A stretch of 64,000 nt of DNA from Lewinellaceae bacterium (GTDB taxonomy: Bacteria; Bacteroidota; Bacteroidia; Chitinophagales; Saprospiraceae): assembly GCA_020636405.1 (NCBI GenBank), contig JACJXW010000009.1:62001-126000 (forward strand), read 5' to 3'. The position numbers and the translations under genes were made by a program. This document shows positions 32,385 to 41,613 of the stretch, piece after piece (the first letter of the stretch is position 1; each line of letters begins with the position of its first letter). The notes under the pieces are model-generated. The model had not been told where the DNA came from. It saw only the letters and a list, made by a program, of their open reading frames with translations, and ran no database searches.

Positions 32385-33593
32385 ATGAAATGGACAAATA
32401 AAAAACTATCGCTGTTTGCTTTCCTGCTGTTGGCGGCCGGCATGGTGGCCACCTCCTGCAACAAAGACGAAGACGTGAGCCCGGAGGATATCGGCAGCCC
32501 CAGGGTTCTGTACATCCGATCCACCAATCCCGAGGCTGCCGACTCGCTGCTGGTGGGGGCTTTTATGGGCAGCCTCATTGCCATCGTAGGGGAGGACCTC
32601 GGGCATACCGTAGAATTGTGGTTCAACGACCAGAGGGCTTCGCTCAGCCCAACCTACGTAACGGACAGGGCCATCATCGTGAGCGTGCCCAGCAGCGTGC
32701 CAACGGAAGTGACCAACCAGATCCGGTTCGTTTTTTCCAATGGCGAGGAAATGTTCTATGAGTTCTTTGTCAACGTGCCCGCACCGGTACTGAATTCCAT
32801 TAAGAGCGAATATGTGGAGGACGGGGATATCGCTGTGTTGAACGGAGATTTCTTTTTCGAGCCCACGGAGGTGTCCTTTCCGGGAGGCGGGAAAGCCGAG
32901 ATCGTCTCTCTTGAAAAAACCAGACTGGAGGTCCGGGTGCCGGCGGGTTCGGAAATGGGGGAGGTCACCGTTTCCACCAACTTCGGAACGGCCGTGTCCG
33001 ACTTTCTTTTCCGGGACAGCCGCAACGTGGTGGTCAACTTTGACGACCTGAGGCACCGAAGCTGGAATTCTCCTATTGCCCACGTCGAGGCCGGCGAGGG
33101 GAAAGTGCCGCCTTGTTCCGGCAACTACACGTATTTCGAGATGGAAGGTGTCGGCGCCTGGCAATGGGTCAATGAACTCAACATGATGTATGTAGCTGAG
33201 GACGCCGAAACCGGACGGGGCAACGTCCCGATCTTCCCCGGCGCCGCCACGGTCAGCGAATGGGGCGTGCGTTTCGAGGTCAATGTCCCGGTGGAATGGC
33301 GGGAGATCCCGCTGGAGATCTTCTTCGCCCCATTTGGCGCCGACCACGGCCGGGACATTCCCGTCCCTCTTGTCCGATGGCGCCCCTGGGAAGAGACAGG
33401 CATCTACCAGACGGACGGGTGGGTGACCGTGACGATCCCGCTAACGGCATTTAACGAGGATAAGAATGGCGCCCCGGCAGAACTGGCCGACCTTTCACAG
33501 TTCACCAATATGACCATCATGTACTTCGGGGCCGCTGATAATGCCAACGATATCTATATCGCTATCGATAATGTGCGGGTCGTGAGGATTTAG
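32385..33593 (+). CDS. Surface glycan-binding lipoprotein with TIG domains (SGBP-like)
   Basis: A 402-residue lipoprotein (lipobox at FLLLAAGMVATSC). Two TIG/IPT-like beta-sandwich domains (about 35-210) are followed by a C-terminal carbohydrate-binding jelly-roll (about 215-402) that ends in YIAIDNVRVVRI. This is the arrangement of SusE/SGBP-B-type surface proteins that catch polysaccharide for the SusCD complex. It starts 33 bases after susD. Its C-terminal domain is similar to that of the next gene. Confidence 0.85.
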   Translation: MKWTNKKLSLFAFLLLAAGMVATSCNKDEDVSPEDIGSPRVLYIRSTNPEAADSLLVGAFMGSLIAIVGEDLGHTVELWFNDQRASLSPTYVTDRAIIVSVPSSVPTEVTNQIRFVFSNGEEMFYEFFVNVPAPVLNSIKSEYVEDGDIAVLNGDFFFEPTEVSFPGGGKAEIVSLEKTRLEVRVPAGSEMGEVTVSTNFGTAVSDFLFRDSRNVVVNFDDLRHRSWNSPIAHVEAGEGKVPPCSGNYTYFEMEGVGAWQWVNELNMMYVAEDAETGRGNVPIFPGAATVSEWGVRFEVNVPVEWREIPLEIFFAPFGADHGRDIPVPLVRWRPWEETGIYQTDGWVTVTIPLTAFNEDKNGAPAELADLSQFTNMTIMYFGAADNANDIYIAIDNVRVVRI

Positions 33594-33628
33594 GATTTTT
33601 GATCCAGGTTTTTTGATGTGCGATGTGC

Positions 33629-33650
33629 CCTAAGGGGTTCGCCCCTACGG
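33629..33650 (+). other. Small UUCG-type hairpin between the two SGBP genes
   Basis: AGGGG (33633-33637) and CCCCT (33642-33646) close a TTCG tetraloop, with a second CC/GG pair outside a 2-base mismatch. It lies in the 129-base gap between two SGBP genes and could mark an mRNA processing or stabilising site. Confidence 0.4.
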
Positions 33651-33722
33651 AGCAGCACCAGGGAAACCAAATCCTGAGTCCTACATCAAAAACTGTCTTA
33701 GAACCAGCAAAAAATAAAGACT

Positions 33723-35831
33723 ATGTATCGACCATATAATATCTTTATCTACCTGCTCGCCGCCTTTCTGGCCTTTGCCCTTCTGCTCGGTTCCTGTAAG
33801 AAGGACGATGAGGCCAAGACCACGGTCGAGCTACTTAGTTTCGGCCCTTCGCCTGCGCTGCGCGGAGGGGAGCTAAGGATTATCGGAACCAACCTCGGCC
33901 GGGTGTCCGCTGTTGTCCTGCCGGACAATGTGAACGTCACTACCTTCACTACCCACACCGAGGAGTTGATCACGCTGGCCATACCGGAGGCCACAGTGGA
34001 AGGGCACATCATCCTGAAAACGCCGGATGGCGAGGTGCGGTCCATTTCCATGCTGACCATTTCCGAGCCCATTGTGCTGGCCTCCTTCAGCCCGGATACT
34101 GTCCGCTCCGGTGATGTGCTGGCCATAGAGGGCGACTACCTCAACCTGATCAGGGCCGTCATTTTCAGCTCCGACGTTTCGGTTGGCGATACGCTTTTCC
34201 TCAGCCAGTCGAAGGAAAAAATAGAAGTGAAAGTGCCGGATGCGGCCCAAACAGGGCCGATTGCCCTTTCCAATGGAGAGGAAATGCCGATCGTCGTACT
34301 GTCTGAAAAGACGTTGGAGGTAACGGTGCCGAAAGCCCTGCAGTTGTCTCCCAACCCCGTCAAGGCCGGAACGGTGCTTACCATTCAGGGGACGGACCTC
34401 GACCTTGCCCGCCAGGTGGGCTTTGAAGGAACCAACCCGGTAACCGCCTTCGTCAGCCAGAGTGCGGATAAGATCGAGGTGATGGTGCCGGCGGACGCCC
34501 ACGACGGCAATATTCTGCTCATCCCCGGATCTTTTGTCGAAGTGCCTTCAGCCGTAGAACTCATCATGATGGTGCCCGAGATCGCGAGCATCGCGCCCAA
34601 CCCGGTCAAGAACGGGGAGAACGTAACGGTTACCGGCGTCAACCTGGACCTGATAACCCGGGTGGTCTTCGGCGGCAACAAGGCCGGCGCCATCCTGGGC
34701 GGCGGTACGGCTACCGAGATCCGGGTCAAGGTGCCGGTCAGCGCTACCGAAGGCCTCGTCACCTTCCGCACAGCAGCAGAGAAGGAGGTGCTCAGCACCC
34801 AGGTGTTGCAGCTTGTCCAGCCGGTTATAACAAGCATTACCCCTCCGGAGGCCCGCTTTGGCGAAGAGATCACTATTGAAGGCGAGGACCTCGACCTGGT
34901 GAGGAGCGTCATCTTTAGCGGCGGATTGGAAGTCGCGGTGAACAACGCCCTTCCGGGAGAGGCAACCGTCAATGTACCCATCGGGGCGCTTACCGGGCCC
35001 ATCGCGGTGGTGACTTCCAACGGCAGCCAGGTAAGTTCGGCATTCGATTTCAACATCCTGCTTTCCACCAATGCCGTCATCTCCAGTATGCCGGCCATGG
35101 CCGCCCCGGGCGATATGATCGATATCGTCGGCGAGCACCTCGATGAACTGAACGAGGTGATCTTCCCGGGTGAAGTGCCCGCCACCATGTTCGGCATGAA
35201 AACGGCCACCCTGATCCAGGTATTTGTGCCGATGGGCACGGCTACCGGTATCGGTAATATCAAGTTCATCACCTTTGACGGAGAGGAGTTCTTTTCTCCT
35301 CCGATCAACATTCAGGGGGTGGATCCGGTGGCCGACCCCAGCCTGGTGTTCTTTAATTTTGACGGGCTGGACAGCTGGTGGGGAGACACTGGAGGCATCG
35401 AGAACGACCCGGCCCTTTCGCTCGACGGCTCGAACTACTTCCGTGCGAACGCCGACCTGTCCGGCTGGACCGGATTCTTCTGGCGTAACGGAGCCAACAA
35501 CTTCCCCGGTGCAGCCATCGGTACGAACATCAGCGATTATGTCCTGAAATTCGATATCAACGTGCTGGAACCCATTACCGGCGGCGAGTTCTCCTGGCGC
35601 CTTAAAGGTGCCGACGGGGACTTCTGGCGCGCCTGGAAACCGTGGTCGGAAACCGGTTCCTACATGACCAACGGATGGGTAACCGTTACCATTCCGCTGA
35701 ATGAATTCCTCGACGGCGGCAACCCGATTCCAGACCTGAACAACATCTCTGAGGACTTCGGCGTGGCCTTCAACAACGGGGATTCCCATGTGAATGTATG
35801 TATCGACAATGTGCGGTTTGAGGAGCGGTAA
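33723..35831 (+). CDS. Surface glycan-binding lipoprotein with six TIG domains
   Basis: A 702-residue lipoprotein (lipobox LAFALLLGSC). Six TIG/IPT repeats of about 80 residues span residues 35-525; their starts share a motif like IxSxxPxxxxxGxxxxIxGxxL (LSPNPVKAGTVLTIQGTDL, IAPNPVKNGENVTVTGVNL, ITPPEARFGEEITIEGEDL). The last ~175 residues form a jelly-roll like the one in the preceding protein (WKPWSETGSYMTNGWVTVTI, VCIDNVRFEER). It is longer than most SGBP-B proteins. The stacked TIG repeats probably act as a rigid stalk that lifts the glycan-binding end away from the membrane. Confidence 0.85.
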   Translation: MYRPYNIFIYLLAAFLAFALLLGSCKKDDEAKTTVELLSFGPSPALRGGELRIIGTNLGRVSAVVLPDNVNVTTFTTHTEELITLAIPEATVEGHIILKTPDGEVRSISMLTISEPIVLASFSPDTVRSGDVLAIEGDYLNLIRAVIFSSDVSVGDTLFLSQSKEKIEVKVPDAAQTGPIALSNGEEMPIVVLSEKTLEVTVPKALQLSPNPVKAGTVLTIQGTDLDLARQVGFEGTNPVTAFVSQSADKIEVMVPADAHDGNILLIPGSFVEVPSAVELIMMVPEIASIAPNPVKNGENVTVTGVNLDLITRVVFGGNKAGAILGGGTATEIRVKVPVSATEGLVTFRTAAEKEVLSTQVLQLVQPVITSITPPEARFGEEITIEGEDLDLVRSVIFSGGLEVAVNNALPGEATVNVPIGALTGPIAVVTSNGSQVSSAFDFNILLSTNAVISSMPAMAAPGDMIDIVGEHLDELNEVIFPGEVPATMFGMKTATLIQVFVPMGTATGIGNIKFITFDGEEFFSPPINIQGVDPVADPSLVFFNFDGLDSWWGDTGGIENDPALSLDGSNYFRANADLSGWTGFFWRNGANNFPGAAIGTNISDYVLKFDINVLEPITGGEFSWRLKGADGDFWRAWKPWSETGSYMTNGWVTVTIPLNEFLDGGNPIPDLNNISEDFGVAFNNGDSHVNVCIDNVRFEER

Positions 35832-35905
35832 ATAAGCAGGTGGACAATGTATTTCCTTATTTCGACGTAGGCCTGAGTTTATTGTCCAGTTAAGTAGTTG
35901 ATTTA

Positions 35906-35951
35906 GTTGATTGGGTTGATCAAGTGGATTTAGTTTCTCAACCCAATCAAC
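35906..35951 (+). other. Long hairpin upstream of the GH26 gene
   Basis: GTTGATTGGGTTGA (35906-35919) and TCAACCCAATCAAC (35938-35951) are a perfect 14-bp inverted repeat with an 18-base loop. The words GTTGATT/AATCAAC occur further times on each side, so the stem can extend or slip. It ends 25 bases before the GH26 ATG and separates the binding-protein half from the enzyme half of the locus. Confidence 0.7.
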
Positions 35952-35976
35952 CAATCAACGCAATCAACCAAACACC

Positions 35977-37188
35977 ATGAGGGTACTCCTACTTTTATTG
36001 CTGCCCCTCTCACTGGCGGGAGCAACCTGGCCGGACGATACCCCTCCGGACACAGATGGTAGATTTTACAGCCAGATAAAAACAGTGGATCCACAGGCCA
36101 CGAAAAAGGCCAAGGCCCTGTACGCCAACCTTCGGGAAATGTCGTCCCGGTACATTCTCTTTGGCCATCAGGACGACCTCGCCTACGGAGTGGGCTGGAA
36201 GGAGTGGCCCGAAACCCGGTCGGATGTCAAAGATGTTTGCGGCAGTTTTCCGGCGGTGTTCGGGTGGGACCTGGGCAAGCTGGGCAAAGGCGATAAAAAT
36301 CTGGACACGGTCCGGTTCACTTCCATGAAAAACTGGATGCTGGAAGCCTACAAAATGGGCGGCGTCAATACCGTGAGCTGGCACCTCGACAATTTTGTGA
36401 CCGACGGCAGCTCCTGGGATGTGGGCGACAACGTTGTCGCTGCCATTTTGCCCGGCGGCGCCCACCATGAAGCCTACAAGGCCCGGCTCGATGTACTGGC
36501 GGCTTTTTTCAAGAGCCTCCGCACGGGATTTTTGTTCAAACACGACATCCCGATCGTATTCCGGCCCTTTCACGAGCATACCGGGCAGTGGTTCTGGTGG
36601 GGGCAGCCGCACTGTACGCCCGAGCAATATAAGGAGCTCTGGCGCTTTACGGTAAGGTATCTGCGCGATGAAAAAGAGGTGCACAACCTGCTGTATTGTT
36701 ACTCCACCGACGTTTTCAAGGACAAAGCGCATTACCTGGAATGTTATCCCGGCGATGATTACGTAGATATTCTCGGACTGGACGACTATCGGGATGTGAA
36801 GCCGGAGAACGACCCTACCGAACTCACCCGGCAGTTGCGGCTCTTGGTGGAAATGGCCGAGGAGCGGGGCAAAGTGGCCGCCCTGACGGAGACCGGGCTG
36901 GAAAGCACTCCTGAAGAAAACTGGTGGACCGGGCGCCTGCTCCGGTACATCAAGGCAGACCCGGTGGCTACGCGCATTGCCTGGGTGCTGGTCTGGCGCA
37001 ATGCCCGCACCGGGCATCATTATGCTCCTTACCCTGGCCACGGGAGTGTTCCCGACTTTCTGGAATTCTGCCGGGATCCTCTGATCCTGATGGAATGGCA
37101 ATTGCCGAAATTGTACAAGCTGGACCGAAAGGGAATGCGGCAGGCCGAGCCTTTTTCCAGTCCAAAAGTTTTGACAGTTAAACCTTGA
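35977..37188 (+). CDS. GH26 endo-beta-1,4-mannanase
   Basis: A 403-residue GH26 enzyme that cuts beta-1,4-mannan. Signal peptide (MRVLLLLLLPLSLAGATW). The GH26 acid/base Glu is in VFRPFHEHTGQWFWWG (Glu200 counted from this start) and the nucleophile in AALTETGLES (Glu305). Other typical parts: FGHQDDLAYGVGW, FPAVFGWDLG, GVNTVSWHLDNF, PGDDYVDILGLDDY. There is no sorting domain and no lipobox, so it probably acts in the periplasm, producing mannobiose for the symporter encoded next. Very secure family call; substrate follows from family and neighbours. Confidence 0.95.
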   Translation: MRVLLLLLLPLSLAGATWPDDTPPDTDGRFYSQIKTVDPQATKKAKALYANLREMSSRYILFGHQDDLAYGVGWKEWPETRSDVKDVCGSFPAVFGWDLGKLGKGDKNLDTVRFTSMKNWMLEAYKMGGVNTVSWHLDNFVTDGSSWDVGDNVVAAILPGGAHHEAYKARLDVLAAFFKSLRTGFLFKHDIPIVFRPFHEHTGQWFWWGQPHCTPEQYKELWRFTVRYLRDEKEVHNLLYCYSTDVFKDKAHYLECYPGDDYVDILGLDDYRDVKPENDPTELTRQLRLLVEMAEERGKVAALTETGLESTPEENWWTGRLLRYIKADPVATRIAWVLVWRNARTGHHYAPYPGHGSVPDFLEFCRDPLILMEWQLPKLYKLDRKGMRQAEPFSSPKVLTVKP

Positions 37189-37264
37189 GTTGTTCCTTTG
37201 GAAGAGGATACCGGGCTGAAGAGGCCTGCCTCCCCTCCGGCTAAACAACTCACAAGTACGACAG

Positions 37265-39094
37265 ATGAAACTATCGACGATCGACATTCTTATCATTCTG
37301 GCCTATCTGTTGGCTACTGTGGTCATTGGCCTGGTGCTGAAAAAGCAGGCCGAACGCAGTAAGAAGGATTACCTGCTTGGCGGTAACCGCCTGCCGTGGT
37401 ATCTGCTCGGGCTGTCCAATGCTTCGGGCATGTTCGACATTTCGGGCACCATGTGGCTGGTCACCTTACTGTTCGTCTACGGGTTGAAGAGCGTTTGGAT
37501 ACCCTGGCTGTGGCCCGTTTTCAACCAGATCTTCCTGATGGTATTTCTCTCCATGTGGCTGCGCCGTTCCAAGGTGACGACGGGGGCCGAGTGGATCAAC
37601 ACCCGCTTTGGGTACCGGGAGGGGGCGCGGCTTTCTCACGGTATTGTGGTTGTCTTTGCCATCATTATGGGACTGGGGTATCTGGCTTATGGATTTATCG
37701 GGATCGGAAAGTTCGTGGAGATATTCGTTCCCTGGGAAGTCGTTTCGGCTTACGTACCATTCGATGTGTCGCCGGAGTATGTACCGCACTTTTACGGGAT
37801 TATTTTCACCTGTTTCGCGGTGTTTTATGCTTTGATGGGCGGTATGATGAGCATCGTTTGGGCCGACGTGGTACAGTACGGGCTGATGGCTATTTCCAGT
37901 ATTGTGGTTGGCGTCATTGCGATGAATGCTATAGCGGACAACGCGCTGCTGGTTCCCGATGGCTGGCTCACCCCCTTTTTCGGGCAACGCCTCAGCCTGG
38001 ACTGGTCCAGCCTTATTCCGGAGGTGAACGAAAAGATCCGAACGGACGGGTTCAGCCTGTTCTCCATCTTTTTCATGATGATGATCTTCAAAGGGGTATT
38101 GGTGAGCCTTGCCGGGCCGGCGCCCAACTACGATATGCAGAAGATCCTTTCCTCCAAATCCCCGCGGGAGGCGGCTCTGATGAGCGGCTCGGTGAGCTTC
38201 ATCCTGATGCCTGTCCGGTACTTCATGATCGCCGGTTTCGGGGTGCTGGGGTTGCTCTATTACGAACGGCTCGACCTCATCGTGGGAGGGGCCATTGATT
38301 TTGAACAGATCCTGCCCTCGGCCATCAGCGAGTTCGTTCCGGTAGGTTTCCTGGGCCTCCTGCTGGCGGGCCTCCTGGCGGCGTTCATGTCTACTTTTGC
38401 CGGAACGCTGAACGCTACGCAGGCCTATATCGTCAACGATATCTACCTTAAATTCATCCGGCCCGATGCACCCGACACCGGGATCAAATACATCAATTAC
38501 ATCGCCGGGCTGATCATGGTAGGTATCAGCATCGTGCTGGGGTTTTACGCCAAGGATGTGAATGATATGCTGCAGTGGATCGTGTCGGGCCTGTACGGCA
38601 GTTATGTGGCCGCCAACGTGCTGAAATGGTACTGGTGGCGCTTCAACGGGCATGGCTTTTTCTGGGGTATGGTGGGCGGACTGGTACCGGCGCTGTCTTT
38701 CCGGTTCATCTTTGAGGGCGTGCTCGACCTGTATACCTTCCCGCTCATGCTGCTGGTTTCCGTCATCGGTTGCCTCATCGGCACCTACAGCGCTCCGCCG
38801 GTGAAGGAAGAGGTACTGATGGATTTTTACCGGAATGTGCGCCCCTGGGGCTTCTGGAAGCCCATCCACGACAAGGTAGTGGCGGAAGATCCAGGCTTCC
38901 AACGCAATACCGATTTCGGGAGGGATATGTTCAACGTCGCTATCGGAACACTCTGGCAAACGGCCCTGGTCATTTTCCCGATCTACGTCGTGTTGCTGGA
39001 GGGAGTGCCGGCTGCGGCTTCCCTTGGGGTGGCGCTGGTGTGTACGTTGATCCTGAAGCGCACCTGGTTTGACCGGTTGCCGGAGGCGGAATAA
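37265..39094 (+). CDS. Sodium:solute symporter, likely mannobiose importer
   Basis: A 609-residue inner-membrane protein of the SSS (SLC5) family, with about 13-14 hydrophobic helices. Family features: LLGGNRLPWYLLGLSNASGMFDISG near the N-terminus, YALMGGMMSIVWADVVQYGLM, and FLGLLLAGLLAAFMSTFAGTLNATQAYIVNDIYLKF. Its place between GH26 and GH130 matches the known mannan locus of Bacteroides fragilis, where a sodium/sugar symporter is thought to import mannobiose. It starts 76 bases after the GH26 stop. Substrate is inferred from context. Confidence 0.92.
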   Translation: MKLSTIDILIILAYLLATVVIGLVLKKQAERSKKDYLLGGNRLPWYLLGLSNASGMFDISGTMWLVTLLFVYGLKSVWIPWLWPVFNQIFLMVFLSMWLRRSKVTTGAEWINTRFGYREGARLSHGIVVVFAIIMGLGYLAYGFIGIGKFVEIFVPWEVVSAYVPFDVSPEYVPHFYGIIFTCFAVFYALMGGMMSIVWADVVQYGLMAISSIVVGVIAMNAIADNALLVPDGWLTPFFGQRLSLDWSSLIPEVNEKIRTDGFSLFSIFFMMMIFKGVLVSLAGPAPNYDMQKILSSKSPREAALMSGSVSFILMPVRYFMIAGFGVLGLLYYERLDLIVGGAIDFEQILPSAISEFVPVGFLGLLLAGLLAAFMSTFAGTLNATQAYIVNDIYLKFIRPDAPDTGIKYINYIAGLIMVGISIVLGFYAKDVNDMLQWIVSGLYGSYVAANVLKWYWWRFNGHGFFWGMVGGLVPALSFRFIFEGVLDLYTFPLMLLVSVIGCLIGTYSAPPVKEEVLMDFYRNVRPWGFWKPIHDKVVAEDPGFQRNTDFGRDMFNVAIGTLWQTALVIFPIYVVLLEGVPAAASLGVALVCTLILKRTWFDRLPEAE

Positions 39095-39138
39095 ATGCCT
39101 GGCCGAGGCTTGCCTCGCAAAACTTAAAAACGATATCT

Positions 39139-40320
39139 ATGACCGCCTTTCAACAAAAGTTAAGAGCGCTGCTCGATGCGCACGAGGCCCTCATCACCCG
39201 AAAGAATGAACCTCAACCCGATGGCAACGGCATTTATTCTCGTTGGAAATATCCGGTGGTGACGGCTGCCCACACCCCCATTTTCTGGAGGTACGATCTC
39301 AATGAACGCACGAACCCGTTCCTGATGGAACGACAAGGCATAAACGCTACTTTTAACGCCGGCGCCATGCGTTGGAAAGGTAAGTACCTGCTCATGGTGC
39401 GGGTGGAGGGAGACGACCGCAAGTCCTTCTTCGCCGTAGCGGAGAGCCCGAATGGAGTGGACAATTTTCGGTTCTGGGATTATCCTGTCACCATGCCGGA
39501 GACGGAGGATCCCGACACCAACGTGTACGATATGCGCCTCACCCATCACGAGGACGGCTGGATCTACGGCCTTTTCTGCACCGAGAGGAAAGACCTGTCC
39601 CGCCCCGATGACACCTCCGCGGCGGTGGCGGCATGCGGCATTGCCCGCACCAAGGACCTGGTGAAATGGGAGCGCCTGCCCGACCTCATCAGCAATGCCG
39701 GGCAGCAGCGCAACGTGGTATTACACCCCGAGTTCGTGGATGGAAAATACGCGCTCTATACCCGCCCGCAGGACGGTTTCATCGAGGTGGGCGGCGGCGG
39801 CGGCATCGGGTGGGGCCTGACGGACAGTATGGAACGGGCACGGGTGGATCAGGAGAGCATCATCGACGGTAAGGTTTATCACACCATCAAAGAGGTAAAG
39901 AACGGCCAGGGGCCGGTACCCATCAAGACGCCGGACGGCTGGCTGCATCTCGCTCACGGGGTGCGCAATACGGCTGCCGGGCTGCGCTATGTACTGTATA
40001 TGTTCCTGGCCCGCCTGGACAAACCCTGGGAGGTAACACATGCCCCCGCCGGCCATTTCCTGGCGCCCCGGGGTGAGGAAAGGGTAGGGGATGTGTCGAA
40101 CGTCGCCTTTAGCAACGGATGGATCGTAAACGAGAACAACGAGGTGTTCATTTACTACGGCTCGTCCGATACCCGAATGCACGTGGCCACTTCCACCGTG
40201 GAACAACTGCTCGATTACGTGAAAAATACTCCGCCCGACGGCCTGCGCTCTGCCGCCAGTGTGGCGGTTCGAAATGAGCTGATTGCTGGTAATTTAAAAA
40301 TTTTACAGCGTATTCGTTAG
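39139..40320 (+). CDS. GH130 beta-1,4-mannosylglucose phosphorylase
   Basis: A 393-residue cytoplasmic GH130 enzyme (five-bladed propeller). It phosphorolyses 4-O-beta-D-mannosyl-D-glucose to mannose-1-phosphate and glucose. The catalytic aspartate should be in TNVYDMRLTHHEDGW; phosphate-binding arginines and histidines are expected in TNPFLMERQGINATFNAGA, LLMVRVEGDDRKSFF and GKVYHTIKEVKNGQGP. The GxGGxGIGWG segment and the C-terminal IYYGSSDTRMHVATST are typical of the mannosylglucose-specific subgroup. No signal peptide. Linked to the epimerase 55 bases downstream. Confidence 0.94.
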   Translation: MTAFQQKLRALLDAHEALITRKNEPQPDGNGIYSRWKYPVVTAAHTPIFWRYDLNERTNPFLMERQGINATFNAGAMRWKGKYLLMVRVEGDDRKSFFAVAESPNGVDNFRFWDYPVTMPETEDPDTNVYDMRLTHHEDGWIYGLFCTERKDLSRPDDTSAAVAACGIARTKDLVKWERLPDLISNAGQQRNVVLHPEFVDGKYALYTRPQDGFIEVGGGGGIGWGLTDSMERARVDQESIIDGKVYHTIKEVKNGQGPVPIKTPDGWLHLAHGVRNTAAGLRYVLYMFLARLDKPWEVTHAPAGHFLAPRGEERVGDVSNVAFSNGWIVNENNEVFIYYGSSDTRMHVATSTVEQLLDYVKNTPPDGLRSAASVAVRNELIAGNLKILQRIR

Positions 40321-40375
40321 GAACGGAGATAGCTTCTGACCTCTGGCGAATAGCTGATTCGAAAAGGGTAAGCTC

Positions 40376-41596
40376 ATGAAGCCTTCCGTCAAAAAAACGC
40401 CTCCTTCAAAATTAGATATTGTCCAACTCAAAGACGAATTCCAACAGGAGTTGCACCACATCATCGATTGGTGGAGCACGCACATGGTAGACGAAAAGAA
40501 CGGCGGCTTCTTCGGCAGGATAGACGGGTACGGCAAGCTGTACCCGGAAGCCGACAAGGGAGGGATCCTCAACGCCCGTTTGCTGTGGGCCTACTCCGCG
40601 GTGGCTCCCGTTACAAAGGATGGGGGGCACTACCAGCTCGCCGCCCGGGCCTACACTTACTTTTGTGAACATTTCTGGGACAGCTTGGAGGGGGGCGTCT
40701 TCTGGACAGTGGACTTTCAGGGCAATCCCGTCGACACGCAGAAGCAGATATACGGGCAGGCCTTTGCCATCTATGCTTTGTCCGGGTATTATGCCCTGAC
40801 GCAGCAAAGAGAAGCGCTCGAAATGGCGGAAGAGATCTTCTGGCTCATCGAAAAATACAGCTTCGACCGGCAACAAAATGGCTACCTCAGCGCTTTCGCC
40901 CGCGACTGGAGCCCCATGGAGGATATCCGCCTGAGCGAGAAGGACGCCAACGAGGCCAAGATCATGAACACCCACCTGCACATCCTGGAAGCCTACACCC
41001 AGCTCTACCGGGTGAACCCTTTCGCCGCCTTACGGGAATCGCTGGCAAATAGCATCCGCCTGATCATCGATCGCTTTTATATTCCCTCCTTTGGTAGCCT
41101 GCAGATCTACTTTGATGAGAACTGGGCGCCCAAAGGGCAGGACATTTCCTTCGGACACAACGTGGAGGCAAGTTGGTTGCTCTGGGAAGCGGCGGAGGCG
41201 CTGGGCGACGAAAAGATCCTGGAGCAGGTGCGCCCGGTGAGCCTTCATATGGCAGAGGCGGTACTGCGAACTGCTGTCGACCGGGATGGCGCTATCCTCT
41301 ACGAAGCCGGCCCCGGCGGCATGAAAGATACCGATAAGCACTGGTGGCCACAGACAGAGGCCGTCGTCGGCTTCTGGAACGCCTGGGAGCTAACAGGGGA
41401 GGAACAGTACGCCGAGGCGGCCCTCAACTGCTGGTCGTTCATTAAAGGCTACCTGTTGGATAAAGAGCAGGGAGAATGGCATTGGCGAACAGGCCGCAGT
41501 GGCATCCCCATCCTCAGCGAAGACAAGGCGGGGCCGTGGAAGGCGCCGTACCACAACTCGAGGATGTGCCTGGAGATGGTACGGCGCTTGGGGTAG
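40376..41596 (+). CDS. Mannobiose/cellobiose 2-epimerase (AGE family)
   Basis: A 406-residue (alpha/alpha)6-barrel enzyme of the N-acylglucosamine 2-epimerase superfamily, cellobiose 2-epimerase type. It should convert beta-1,4-mannobiose to mannosyl-glucose for the GH130 enzyme. Catalytic-site segments: NGGFFGRIDGYG, FSFGHNVEASWLLWEAA (proton-transfer His) and KHWWPQTEAVVGFWNA. No signal peptide. The product of the two enzymes enters glycolysis as glucose and mannose-1-phosphate. Last gene of the plus-strand locus; it converges with the giant gene only 17 bases away. Confidence 0.93.
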   Translation: MKPSVKKTPPSKLDIVQLKDEFQQELHHIIDWWSTHMVDEKNGGFFGRIDGYGKLYPEADKGGILNARLLWAYSAVAPVTKDGGHYQLAARAYTYFCEHFWDSLEGGVFWTVDFQGNPVDTQKQIYGQAFAIYALSGYYALTQQREALEMAEEIFWLIEKYSFDRQQNGYLSAFARDWSPMEDIRLSEKDANEAKIMNTHLHILEAYTQLYRVNPFAALRESLANSIRLIIDRFYIPSFGSLQIYFDENWAPKGQDISFGHNVEASWLLWEAAEALGDEKILEQVRPVSLHMAEAVLRTAVDRDGAILYEAGPGGMKDTDKHWWPQTEAVVGFWNAWELTGEEQYAEAALNCWSFIKGYLLDKEQGEWHWRTGRSGIPILSEDKAGPWKAPYHNSRMCLEMVRRLG

Positions 41597-41613
41597 GGGT
41601 TGACAGAGAGGCA

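Noticed and set aside
37466..38959. 497-codon open frame antisense to the symporter
   Set aside because: Histidine/glutamine-rich shadow of a membrane protein gene.
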